Assembly (NCBI GenBank): GCA_052161645.1
Contig: CP197414.1
DNA length: 64,000 nt
Origin: Laterigemmans sp052161645
GTDB lineage: Bacteria; Planctomycetota; Planctomycetia; Pirellulales; Pirellulaceae
Strand: one strand, 5' to 3'
Shown: piece after piece, positions 34,451 to 43,400 of the stretch
Position numbering within the stretch: position 1 is the stretch's first letter
Layout: each line of letters starts with the position of its first letter
Translations under genes and position numbers: made by a program
Notes under the pieces: model-generated
The model's input: the letters and a program-made list of their open reading frames with translations, nothing else
Database searches by the model: none
What the model was told of the DNA's origin: nothing

Positions 34451-34962
34451 CGTGCCAGGAGGAGTAACAAACTGACCGACCAGCCGTCAATCGCGGACAA
34501 CCAACCACCCCCTTCCCGAACGCACACTGCGTTCCAGCCCCATCGGGACAACGGGACTCCCGCAATCAGGACCTCGCCGTCCAAGTAACCCGCCACCCGG
34601 AAAACTTTATGGTCCCGACTCGGCTCGTCCCAGCCAGTCGCCAAAGAGACACACCCAAATGGCGCAAGCCGCAACCCAAATAAACAGTCGATTTCGTGCG
34701 CTCCACTCTTAAATCTATACCTTCCTGTATAGATTTATTTTCAAGGACCAAAACAAGTTCCGGTGATCAGCCCTCGTGCTCGTCCTCGTCATCGTCATCA
34801 GCGTTGACGACTGCGCAATCCTTCGACTACGTTCCTCGATCCCTTGAGGCTTCACAATCACTTGCGAGGCTCGATCGAGATTGCTCGCGGTTATGCCCGA
34901 GGTTCCGCGGGAATTGAAGCCTCGCAGAGCGGTCAACACCCCATTTACAAACGGAGCACACG
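34451..34962. other. 512-base intergenic stretch upstream of the GAF-HlyD cassette
   Basis: It should contain the cassette promoter (leftward) and that of the small membrane protein (rightward). A perfect palindrome at 34711-34736 is listed separately. A short CTCGTC/ATCGTC-rich microrepeat occurs near 34770-34800. I see no convincing gene; open frames on both strands lack ribosome binding sites or family features. Confidence 0.55.
34711..34736. promoter_or_regulatory. AT-rich perfect palindrome (operator or terminator)
   Basis: AAATCTATAC-CTTCCT-GTATAGATTT has 10-base perfect arms and is followed by ATTTT on the plus strand. It lies about 260 bases upstream of the GAF-HlyD start. It could bind a dimeric regulator of the cassette or act as a weak terminator. 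Confidence 0.45.
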
Positions 34963-35202
34963 ATGAGCAAGAAACAGGACACACCTATCGAGCGACTGAA
35001 GAACGTGGCCTTGTGGCAGTGGGGTCTGCTCCTCATCATAGCTGGTGTACTCGCCAATGTGGCGATGGGCCTGCAGGCATCGCCGGCCGGTTCCGCTGCG
35101 GCGCGCGGCGAGGCGGTCGGGCGAGCTGTGTTCACCTTATTGGCTGTTATGGCCGGTGTCGTGCTGATCGCCATAAACTTTGTCCGTCAGAAGCGGCGTT
35201 AG
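34963..35202 (+). CDS. Small two-helix membrane protein
   Basis: A 79-residue product starting at ATG 34963 with CGGAG ten bases upstream. After a charged N-terminus (SKKQDTPIERLKN) there are two hydrophobic helices, about residues 16-37 (LWQWGLLLIIAGVLANVAMG) and 53-72, and a basic tail (RQKRR). A longer open frame across the same DNA (34881-35375) is rejected because its sequence is Arg/Gly-rich and non-hydrophobic. I do not recognise the family. It lies alone between the cassette and the nitrilase-family gene. Confidence 0.55.
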   Translation: MSKKQDTPIERLKNVALWQWGLLLIIAGVLANVAMGLQASPAGSAAARGEAVGRAVFTLLAVMAGVVLIAINFVRQKRR

Positions 35203-35371
35203 CCGACGGCGACCCCGTCATCGCGGTCGTCATGATCCAATCCAATGGATCAAGAGCCGAAATGGGCACTCCACGCGAAATCGATTCGACCAATTCTTGG
35301 CGGCCTAAATCATTGCCGGGCGGGCTGAGCGTCAGGCGTCATCTGCCAAACACAACGGAAACACTGCTACG

Positions 35372-36166
35372 ATGAAAACCACTCGAATAGCGCTGGCAAA
35401 TCTGCGAGCCCCCGCGACAAAGGAAGAATCGCTCAGCCGTGCACTGGACGCAATTTGCCATGCGGCAACTGATGGAGCAAACATCATATGTTTTCCCGAG
35501 TGTTACGTGCCAGGCTATCGCATTGAAACTACACCCCAAATTACGGACCAAGGTTGGCTCGACAACGCATGGTCACAAATCGATGCGCAGGCAGCCGAGC
35601 ACTCTATTGGGGTTGTCCTCGGTACTGAGAGACTTGACCACGACGGACTGCGAATAACAGCCCGCGTCACAAACCCGGACGGAAGTCTCGGAGGCTTCCA
35701 GGACAAGGTGCAACTCGATCCATCGGAAGAATCCACATACCGTGCAGGGTCCAAGCGGACCATCTTTCAGTGCGGTGAATTGACGTTTGGTGTCGTCATC
35801 TGCCATGAAGGCTGGCGGTATCCCGAAACAACGCGATGGGCGGCCCAAAACGGGGCACACCTTGTGTTTCATCCTCACTTTGAAATCATCGAGAATGCCA
35901 CTTACGTGCCGAAATTGTTTGCAGATCCCAGCAATTCATTCCACGAAAAGGCCATGCTATGCCGAGCAGCAGAGAATACTTGCTACTTCGCTTCTGTGAA
36001 TTGTGCGATCAAAGGCGCCACAACAACTTCGGCCGTTGTGGATCCCGATGGAAAGTTGCTGACGCATCAACCCTACGGCAAAGAAGGTCTACTCTACGCG
36101 AATATTCAGCTCGACAGAGCAACACGCTTTCTTGCCAAACGGCTACTGACCAGTTTTGAGATTTGA
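35372..36166 (+). CDS. Carbon-nitrogen hydrolase (nitrilase superfamily)
   Basis: A 264-residue protein with the complete nitrilase catalytic set: Glu43 in IICFPECYVPGY, Lys112 in GGFQDKVQLDP and Cys144 in GVVICHEGWRYPE. The fold ends at STF-like ...TRFLAKRLLTSFEI. Such cytoplasmic enzymes hydrolyse amides or nitriles (amidase, ureidopropionase, carbamoylputrescine types). The HEGWRYPE variant after the Cys and the short length fit a small amidase of unknown substrate. There is no signal sequence. It stands at the edge of a patch of small, poorly conserved genes. Confidence 0.88.
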   Translation: MKTTRIALANLRAPATKEESLSRALDAICHAATDGANIICFPECYVPGYRIETTPQITDQGWLDNAWSQIDAQAAEHSIGVVLGTERLDHDGLRITARVTNPDGSLGGFQDKVQLDPSEESTYRAGSKRTIFQCGELTFGVVICHEGWRYPETTRWAAQNGAHLVFHPHFEIIENATYVPKLFADPSNSFHEKAMLCRAAENTCYFASVNCAIKGATTTSAVVDPDGKLLTHQPYGKEGLLYANIQLDRATRFLAKRLLTSFEI

Positions 36167-36404
36167 GACCAGCACGTAACCAATGAAAGGGAACCCAAAA
36201 ACGCACCCCAGTTGTCGATCGAACGGCTCCTCAACCCAGAGTCAATTGGCGGCAACCGCGTGATTTTAGTCATTCGCAAAGAGAAATTGGAAACCGTATC
36301 AATGACAGAGCCAATCGCTCACGGCATTCACATCGCATTGCCGACAGCAATGATCGCAGAAGGTTGGTTACTGCCTCGCGTATCCAGTTCATCTCGCATT
36401 TCAG

Positions 36405-36536
36405 ATGGTGCCGTTCACTCGGAAATGGAAGGGATTTCGTTGGCCCCTTTTTGCCGCTGGAGTTATGGTTGCTAGTGTGCTTGCAACATGGGTAATGCTC
36501 GGTACCGGAGGAATGGGGTTAGAGGGAAATTCCTAG
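36405..36536 (+). CDS. Possible 43-residue membrane protein or fragment
   Basis: Starting at ATG 36405 the frame gives a basic start (TRKWKGF) followed by one hydrophobic helix (WPLFAAGVMVASVLATWVML) and a short Gly-rich tail. This is the pattern of a small membrane protein or the N-terminal anchor of a truncated gene. No ribosome binding site is evident. Confidence 0.25.
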   Translation: MVPFTRKWKGFRWPLFAAGVMVASVLATWVMLGTGGMGLEGNS

Positions 36537-36686
36537 ACATCCGACTTGCCAGCGTGAGCGTCGCATAAGTGGCGACGATTTCCTACCGGCGGCAGCGTGC
36601 GACTCTCCGGGCCAGAGGGCACTCTCAAAATCGAGCTTGGAAACTTCGCCCAGAGTCCACGCGAGCTCCAGACGCAACGTGTTTAG

Positions 36687-36824
36687 CGGGCTCCTTCCCT
36701 GCTGCTCGCGTTTCATGCGGTCGCTTTCAAGGTACTCTGGGGACTAGGGTTCGGCAATCATTATTTGCTGATCGCATTCGTTAACATTGGATTTTCTGTA
36801 TACTTACGACGTGGACTCTGGTAG
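36687..36824 (+). pseudogene. Hydrophobic open fragment without start codon
   Basis: Between two stops, 45 codons encode a largely hydrophobic sequence (SLLLAFHAVAFKVLWGLGF, YLLIAFVNIGFSVYL) ending RRGLW. It lacks an ATG or GTG, so it may be the 3' remnant of a membrane-protein gene or chance. Confidence 0.2.
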
Positions 36825-36990
36825 GCACTCGAGATTGGCCAGAAAGATAGAGGCAGGAAAATATTCCTCTCGAATTTCCAAGCCCCTTTGGCTGCCACGC
36901 TGAACTTAATCGAAGCGTAAGTACCGAACTCCGCAGCCAAACCAATAGAATTGTATTGCCGCCAGCCATTCTCTCGAAATGCGAAATATC

Positions 36991-37236
36991 ATGAAAAAGA
37001 GCAAGGTTCTTGGGCCGCAATCCACCAATCAGCACGGCATTGTTGTGGATGGGTACGAACGCCTGGTACACGGTGTGGAGGCCGAGGCTCGGCGGACCAT
37101 CGAAGCTAAATACGCTGACGAGTTGAACTCTGCCGGCATGCTCAAGCGTTGGAAGCTGAAGAGGAGGATCGACGCCGAAATCGCGACGCTCGTAGAGGAG
37201 TTGATGTCTCACGTTTCAAAAGACGGTTTGTTTTGA
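36991..37236 (+). CDS. Small conserved planctomycete hypothetical protein
   Basis: An 81-residue soluble, helical, highly charged protein from the ATG at 36991. It opens KKSKVLGPQSTNQHGIVVDG and continues with YERLVHGVEAEARRTIEAKY, then RWKLKRRIDAEIATLVEEL and a short LF ending. I recall this type of sequence from other planctomycetes, but no function is known. No membrane or signal segment. It may bind nucleic acid or a protein partner, but nothing in the sequence proves that. Confidence 0.6.
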   Translation: MKKSKVLGPQSTNQHGIVVDGYERLVHGVEAEARRTIEAKYADELNSAGMLKRWKLKRRIDAEIATLVEELMSHVSKDGLF

Positions 37237-37494
37237 AGCTGCCTGCTAGGAAAGTAGTCTGCACTAGATATTTCCTCGCGAATTTCGGAAAGGAGGCCCC
37301 TGCCGCTATTGAGTCTGCGGAAAGATTCCGATTATTGAGCTCTCCCCCGACTTTGCCGATTCCGTATGCTCACATTGCGGTTTGCTGATGTTCCCATACC
37401 TGATGCTCGTGCGTGGTCACGATCTGATTCCGAATCTAACGAGAATAATGGACTTCTCGTTCGTCAAGAACTTGAATGAAGACACGAACTCCGT
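37237..37494. other. Intergenic stretch, possible non-coding remnants
   Basis: A plus-strand frame between about 37314 and 37498 reads IIELSPDFADSVCSHCGLL then MFPYLMLVRG, which looks protein-like but has no start until an internal ATG. It may be a decayed gene end. Nothing else is recognisable. Confidence 0.3.
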
Positions 37495-37683
37495 TTGAGA
37501 AATCAAACGACATGCAAGCACCCCACGCCCCCCTCAGACAAAAATTGTGAATTCGCATCCCAATGGTCAAAAACATCGGCTGCTGCGCGCCTTTTTTCAC
37601 TGGCTATTTTCTTGGCACACCTGTTATTGGTGATCGCATTTTGTGATTGTCGACGGCCCCCGTTCTTCCCGCCATCGGAATGA
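37495..37683 (+). CDS. Possible small single-helix membrane protein
   Basis: A 62-codon frame from TTG 37495 whose TGA overlaps the ATG of the next frame (ATGA at 37680), as in coupled genes. It encodes one hydrophobic helix (LFSLAIFLAHLLLVIAFC) after a polar 30-residue N-terminus. There is no good ribosome binding site. The overlap and hydrophobic helix are the only support. Confidence 0.3.
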   Translation: MRNQTTCKHPTPPSDKNCEFASQWSKTSAAARLFSLAIFLAHLLLVIAFCDCRRPPFFPPSE

Positions 37684-37916
37684 CCGAATATAATAAATTC
37701 ATGATTTATTATGGGTGCACTGGTATGTTGCCTCTGCTGGCGTTCGATGTTGTTATGTGGTTCGTCATCAAGAATCGCTGGGAATCGTTCCTCGTTTGCA
37801 CACTCGCGATCCCTACTATTACGCTTTTTTCTTGGCTAGTCTTGGGGCCGTTTCTACGAACATCTTATGCGTTTTCGAAACTCCCAGAGTCAGCAGCGGC
37901 TATTGGGCAACTCTGA
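37680..37916 (+). CDS. Small two-helix membrane protein
   Basis: A 78-residue product from ATG 37680 (an upstream TTG is not preferred). After MTEYNKFMIYYG come two hydrophobic stretches, about residues 8-30 (MLPLLAFDVVMWFVI) and 35-60 (FLVCTLAIPTITLFSWLVLG), separated by a basic loop (KNRWES). Family unknown. Gene spacing suggests a unit with the frames on either side. Confidence 0.45.
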   Translation: MTEYNKFMIYYGCTGMLPLLAFDVVMWFVIKNRWESFLVCTLAIPTITLFSWLVLGPFLRTSYAFSKLPESAAAIGQL

Positions 37917-37926
37917 AGGCAGAATA

Positions 37927-38100
37927 ATGCGCAAGTCGGTCAAAGTTGCGGAATTCCGAAAGTATTACCTCGAAATCCGTGACAATTCGAGTATACCCTC
38001 TCTAAGCTCCATCCAGACCGTGAACCCTGAGATTGGAATCGGGGGGACAGCGGGTGGACGACCTAGTCTCAGTGCCAAGCCGGTCCACAATGACCGTTGA
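37927..38100 (+). CDS. Possible 57-residue protein
   Basis: ATG 37927 follows AAGG at about eight bases and starts ten bases after the previous stop. Its stop overlaps the start of the DUF6584-like gene. The product (KSVKVAEFRKYYLEIRDN, then a Ser/Ile-rich tail) has no recognisable domain. Support is positional only. Confidence 0.3.
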   Translation: MRKSVKVAEFRKYYLEIRDNSSIPSLSSIQTVNPEIGIGGTAGGRPSLSAKPVHNDR

Positions 38101-38605
38101 ATCGACTATCGAACGTGCCAGTACTGAGATTAAGGCCGGGCGACAGTGGCGAGCAAAGGAAATTTTAGCCTCTAGTCTGCAAACGTATGGATATTCGCGC
38201 GAGATCTACTACGCTTATGCGAATTCTCTCCTCGCACTGGGCGACGACCTTGAAGCGGGCCGATTCTACTTGTTGTCGGTCGATGAACCCGATGCGGATC
38301 AACGTCGGGTCATGGAGCTTTTTTTGGCACGCTTTCGGAATGACGGCTGGCAACAGCTTCGTTCCCGTTTTCCGAAATCCGCGAGAGTGCTGAATCTGGG
38401 AGACTACCCAAGCGTTCTTCGCAGTCGACTTGAAAGACTGGGAGCTCCGGAATTGCTAATTCCGCAACAAGTAATCTCGAATTACGCGAGTAAATCATTC
38501 TGCTGGGCGATACCTGCCGGATGCATTGCCGCTATAGTCGCACTCGTGACGTGCACGGTCATTGGGGCGTATACGATAGTAAGATGGATGGTGATGGCTC
38601 TGTAA
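38090..38605 (+). CDS. DUF6584-like tetratricopeptide-type protein with C-terminal membrane helix
   Basis: A 171-residue protein from ATG 38090. Residues about 3-60 match the DUF6584 pattern: IERASTEIKAGRQWRAKEIL, REIYYAYANSLLALGD and DLEAGRFYLLS, a TPR-like helical repeat. A region LNLGDYPSVLRSRLERLGAP follows, and the C-terminus is one strong membrane helix (CWAIPAGCIAAIVALVTCTVIGAY) with a short inside tail. It may be a tail-anchored adaptor. DUF6584 proteins lack a known role; several sit near polymorphic toxin or immunity genes, which is only a hint here. Confidence 0.6.
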   Translation: MTVESTIERASTEIKAGRQWRAKEILASSLQTYGYSREIYYAYANSLLALGDDLEAGRFYLLSVDEPDADQRRVMELFLARFRNDGWQQLRSRFPKSARVLNLGDYPSVLRSRLERLGAPELLIPQQVISNYASKSFCWAIPAGCIAAIVALVTCTVIGAYTIVRWMVMAL

Positions 38606-38755
38606 GCGATCCGACAATTTGAGCCATGAGCCACTGAGGGAAAATCGGATGCAGAAAAACATAGACCTTTCTCTTGGATTTTTACCTAGGCAGTTTTTTT
38701 TAAACAATGATGACTGCCAGAATTACTAAACTCAAAGGACGGCAATTTGCAGAGT

Positions 38756-39403
38756 ATGATACGCCATCTCCCGCTTATCGGTGTCACCGCAGCGTTTGCT
38801 CTGCTGGCGATTTCAGCTTTCGGATATTCCGGAGATGTTCACTGGACGCGTGTGACAGTATCCATGTTGTGTGCGCCCGAGTTAGTCGATGGTGAAACAA
38901 ATCCTGGACGCGGACTCGCCATCCTAGGCTTGCTGCTATTGTGCCTCAGCATGTCACTGCTTTTCGAGTTGATCTCACGACTTGCGGATACGCGAAGAAG
39001 CCGAGGAATGATTCAAATATCGGGTATCGGCGCGATGGTCTACGCGTTTCTTACGGCAACACCAATGCACAACTTAATGGTGTCGATCTCGCTATCTTTC
39101 TTCGTGGTAGCACTTGTTTCGATCATCAACATGCTACACTTTAAGCAGCGCAACCTGCTTGCCTTGGCTGGAATAATTTTCCTTGGATTTAAACTGGCAA
39201 GCGCTTCTCTGTACTATTTAAACAGTTTCTCAGAGATCTGGGGGACATTGCAGAAATTGACTTTTCTTCTGACAACAGCTTGGCTGTTCGCCGTACACTT
39301 GATCGTAGGGAAAGGCAGGGGTAAGGGGCAGCCAAATGATTTATCAGGCAGCGACCTGGCTGCGGTTTCTAGTAGCACGAGTTCCGCGTCGGGCGGGTCT
39401 TGA
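38756..39403 (+). CDS. Polytopic membrane protein, DUF998-like
   Basis: A 215-residue protein from ATG 38756 (a TTG three codons earlier is less likely). About six helices can be drawn: 5-23, 46-66, 84-104, 108-130, 137-157 and 166-183. A first loop carries GDVHWTRVTVSMLCAPE and the C-terminus is a Ser-rich cytoplasmic tail. The topology and the SMLCAPE-type loop resemble DUF998/Frag1-like proteins of unknown function. Base composition is lower in G+C than in the flanking core genes. Function unknown. Confidence 0.55.
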   Translation: MIRHLPLIGVTAAFALLAISAFGYSGDVHWTRVTVSMLCAPELVDGETNPGRGLAILGLLLLCLSMSLLFELISRLADTRRSRGMIQISGIGAMVYAFLTATPMHNLMVSISLSFFVVALVSIINMLHFKQRNLLALAGIIFLGFKLASASLYYLNSFSEIWGTLQKLTFLLTTAWLFAVHLIVGKGRGKGQPNDLSGSDLAAVSSSTSSASGGS

Positions 39404-39441
39404 TTTCAGGCGTTCGTTGCTAGCGAAAACGGGAATGTGCG

Positions 39442-40281
39442 GTGCGAAAATCGTTTATAATCATGCTCCTGCTGTTTGCTGTTTCCGCGGCGTTCCTGGC
39501 ACCCTTGGCGGAATTATACAAAGGCAATCCACCTCCTGGGCTCAACAGTTTTCTTTTCTTTCCGACGAAGTATCCGGATGGAGACTGGGATCCGCCAGGC
39601 CTCACCTACGTTGATACCTATTTCAAGTCAGAGGATGAAACCGTTCTTCATGGCTGGTACTGCCCGAGCGAAACGCCCATCGCTTACGTTTTGATTTTGC
39701 ATGGCAATGCGGGAAATATTTCGACTCGCTCGGGTCTTTTGCGTTTACTACAGCAAGCGAATATTACCGCCTTCATCGTCGACTATCGAGGTTATGGTCG
39801 CAGCAGCGGCAGTCCGTCAATCGATGGAGTGTTGCAGGACGTAAAGGCTGCTCGCATGAAGTTCAGCGAGGTTGCAAATGTGCCGCAAGCGGAGATGTTT
39901 CTGCTCGGCGAGTCACTAGGTGGAGCTTTTGCGAGTAAGCTGGCGGTCGATGTTGAGCCGCGTGCTTTGATTTTGCAGAGCACTTTTTCTTCGCTCAGGG
40001 AGTTGGCCGATCTGCACTATCCCGCTCTCTCGTCGTTGGTGTCAGCGGAGCTGTTGAACTCGCAGGAAACGCTCAGCGATTACGACTGTCCTTTGCTGCT
40101 GGCGCACGGGAAAAACGACCTCATCGTTCCGCACTCACATGCGGTTGCGATCTTTTCCGCAGCCAGGGGGCCTAAGCAATTAGTCTCGCTCAACCAAGCT
40201 GGTCATAATATTTCTACGAACGGTACCTACCAGTCTGCGTTATTGGCATTCATCAAGAGTCACTCCAAGCAGAAAGAGTGA
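39442..40281 (+). CDS. Exported or membrane-anchored alpha/beta hydrolase
   Basis: A 279-residue serine hydrolase starting at GTG 39442, with GGGA eight bases upstream. The N-terminal hydrophobic segment (about 4-20) is a signal or anchor. The fold is complete: VLILHGNAGN (oxyanion region), VDYRGYGRSSG, the nucleophile elbow GESLGG (Ser158), Asp226 in LLLAHGKNDLIVP, and His255 in NQAGHN. The closest types are BAAT/YfhR-like (BEM46) peptidase-like hydrolases, whose natural substrates are unknown. It ends the accessory patch. Confidence 0.85.
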   Translation: MRKSFIIMLLLFAVSAAFLAPLAELYKGNPPPGLNSFLFFPTKYPDGDWDPPGLTYVDTYFKSEDETVLHGWYCPSETPIAYVLILHGNAGNISTRSGLLRLLQQANITAFIVDYRGYGRSSGSPSIDGVLQDVKAARMKFSEVANVPQAEMFLLGESLGGAFASKLAVDVEPRALILQSTFSSLRELADLHYPALSSLVSAELLNSQETLSDYDCPLLLAHGKNDLIVPHSHAVAIFSAARGPKQLVSLNQAGHNISTNGTYQSALLAFIKSHSKQKE

Positions 40282-40488
40282 ATCGCTGGAGCGAAGCAAG
40301 CAGCGCGGCGACGATGCGAAGCGGGCAAGGCAACAGCGGAATCGGACGCGTGCACTAAACAGACTCGCGAGCAACCCTGCTGGGGGAGATCGCGAATGAA
40401 AATGAGAGGTTAAACTGGGCGGGGTTATTTGTTTTTGGGCATCATGCCGTGAAGTCAGTCTCGTTCCGTTACGCTGCGAACTCCGCCC

Positions 40489-43400
40489 ATGTCATCACAA
40501 GATCACACAAGACCCGATATCACCGATTCGTTAGGTTCGCAGCATGCCGCTGAGATAGACGAGTTAGTGGTCGGCCTGCGGGAGCGTCAATTGGCGGGTG
40601 AGCCGATTGATATCGAGGCAGTCGTTAGCCAACATCCTGCCGAGTGGGCGGATCCGATTCGGGAGGTATGGTCAGCCTATCAGTTGCTGGAGCAGTTCAA
40701 CAAGCCAGAAATTGCCTTGCAGATCACCGACTACGACATCGTCCGCGAATTGGGGCGTGGCGGGATGGGGGTTGTTTACGAGGCGGTGCAAACTCGCTTA
40801 AATCGCCGGGTGGCGGTGAAGGTACTGCCCGCGGAACGCTTGGAGACGAAGGGGGCGGTGGCCCGTTTTCAGATTGAAGCAAAGGCGGCGGCCTCTCTAC
40901 ACCATAGCAACATAGTGCCGATATTCGAGGCAGGCGAGGTCAATGGTGTTGCCTTTTACGCGATGCAATTGATTGATGGTTGGGGGTTGGATCGCATTCG
41001 CGACGAAATTCGCGATTCTCGGTCGCGGCAGGTGGCAACGCGGCGGGCTTCGCGTGATACGCGGAAGAAGCAAGCGGAAGTGGGGGCTACGCCGCAGGCT
41101 GGTCTACAAAGCACGCAAGACCTGGGAACGACGGCAGCCGAAAAAGCGGGCGACTTTCGCCTGTCAGGTGAAACGGAGGGAGGTGCAGCGATACCGACCG
41201 ACGAAGATCCCAAGGGGGTGCCCAACGCGCATGTCGCGGAACACCTTACGGAGAGGGCGGCGGAAGATGCTCGGGCCACGTGGCGATCGTTGCCGGCTGC
41301 CGGCGAAGCACACTGGCGGTTTGTGGCTCAGACCGGAGTTCAGATTGCCTCAGCGTTGCACTATGCGCATCAACGAGGCATTGTCCATCGTGACGTGAAG
41401 CCGGCTAACATTATCCTCGATCGGGAGCAGGTTGCTTGGCTGGCCGATTTTGGGTTAGCCAAGAGTGGCGACCTGGGATTGACCGGAAGTTTGGAGGCCC
41501 CCGGCACACTGCGTTACATGGCACCTGAGCGATTTACTGGAGAGAGTTCGCCGGCCGCCGACACGTATGCCCTGGGAATGACTCTCTATGAACTCTTGTC
41601 GTTGGAATCGCCCTTTGCGGCCGGCGACAGGTGGGAAATGATGGAACAGATCCGAGATGGGAAGCTAATTCCAATCAGGAGATTCGATGCCAGTATCCCG
41701 CGAGATTTGGAAACGATTATCACTAAGTCGGTGGCGCACCAGCCGGCCGACCGTTATGCCACAGCTGCGGATATGGAAGAGGATTTGCGGCGTTTCCTCG
41801 AGGGGCGACCGATTCTCGCGCGGCCCGTCACCAGCATCGAGCGACTGTACCGTTGGAGTCGTCGCAACCCGGCGTTGGCGAGTTCCTTAGCCGCGTTGCT
41901 GGTGATGCTGTGCGGCGTGGTGTTGGCCTCGACTTGGGCAGCTTTTTCGTTCAGCGCACTAGCGCGCAACGAAGCAGAGCAACGCAGGCAGGCAGATGTC
42001 GCCCGCGTCGCCGCTGAAAAAGCTGCTGACCAGGAACAAGTCGCGCGGCTCGAGGAACAGCGTCAACGTGAGTTTGCCGAATCGATCACGGAATTTGTCA
42101 ATCGAGATATTTTGGCATTGACCAGCGTTGAGGGGCAGATGCGTTTTTTGCCCGACCAATGGGAAAGCTTGGGGACCGATGCAACGCTCAGCACTTTGAT
42201 GATGCGAGCGGCTCGTAGCCTAGAAGCACGCAACGATTTAGCACCCGACATTGAAGCGGAATTGGCTTGGATGATCGGCATTAGCCTCCGCGCGACCTCG
42301 AAATTTAATGACAGTATCCGCATGCTAGAGTTGGCCGTACAACGGAGACGAGAGGCTTATGGCGAAAATGCGGAACCAACGCTCGCCGCGGAAAACAGTT
42401 TAGCTGTGACCTACCGATCAGCGTCCCGGGAGAGCGAGGCCATCGAACTGTTCCGCCAACTGATCAACAAGCATGAGCAAATGTATGGCAAACATAGCCA
42501 GGAAGCTTTGCTGGCCCGCAAGCAATATGAGGTCGCCCGCATTGACATGATTCCCGTCGAGAAGGCTATTTCGAATATCCAAACGCTGGTCGCGGAAATG
42601 CAGCCAACACTCGGTGAAACCGCTTGGGAAACGCTGCAAGCCGAAAGCTTTCTCGCTGAGAGTTATTATAACGCAGGGAAATTTGACCAAGCGATCGAAG
42701 TCAATACCAAAGTCATGGCTGCCGCAGAGGCAAACTTCGACGCGAGCGATTATTTGAATCTCAATGTTCGCCGCCGCCAAGCAAAGATCTTACAACAACT
42801 GGGGCAGTACGACGAAGCAATAAAGCTGGCTAGCGAAACATACGCGACCACGCTGCGGACCATGGGGCCAGACAATCCTTTTTCAATTGGTCATCGCGGC
42901 ACGCTTGGCACGACCTTGAGACGAGCGGGCAAGATCAAAGAGGCGATCGCATGCGTTGAGGAGGCATTGCGGTCGGCTCGACAATTCTGGGGCGACGAAC
43001 ATATCGAAACCTTGCGTTTGATGCTGAGCTTGTCCGACTGCTATCGAGACCAAGGTCGTGATCAAGAAGCGTTGACGCTCAACGAAACGGTTCTTGCAAC
43101 GCTTCGCAAAAAGCTAGGGCCGAGCCACCGCACGACGTTGGGCGCAGAAATCGAGCGAGTAAACCTGCTGAAACGAGTTGGCCGGCGACGTGAAAGTTAT
43201 GAACTCTGTCAAGCGACGCTACCGTTAGCTATCGAAGCTTGGGGGGAGACACATCCTCAAACAATCACCTGCAAAATGCACCTGGCGGCCGCCTATGAGG
43301 ATATGCGAAATTTTTCCGCAGCGGCCGAAATTTACGAACAGGCGTTGGAGTTGAGCCTGGCGAGCGGTTCGCCGGTCAGCACGGCGATTACGTCAAACAA

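Larger units (their letters stand above)
36167..36990. other. Gene-poor 824-base stretch with possible gene debris
   Basis: No full gene is convincing. Two short hydrophobic frames (36405-36536 and 36687-36824) look like pieces of small membrane proteins and are listed separately. An 87-codon frame at 36212-36475 begins with plausible residues (EPIAHGIHIALP) but has no family features. The stretch may be decayed accessory DNA. Confidence 0.4.

Noticed and set aside
34881..35375. 164-codon plus-strand frame overlapping the small membrane protein
   Set aside because: The sequence is Arg/Gly/Ser rich without domain features. The overlapping frame at 34963 has a ribosome binding site and two clear helices.
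36212..36475. 87-codon plus-strand frame after the nitrilase gene
   Set aside because: There is no ribosome binding site or recognisable domain, and its end overlaps a better hydrophobic frame in another phase.
37314..37498. Plus-strand frame with a CSHC motif
   Set aside because: It lacks a start codon before the motif, so it is at best a gene remnant.
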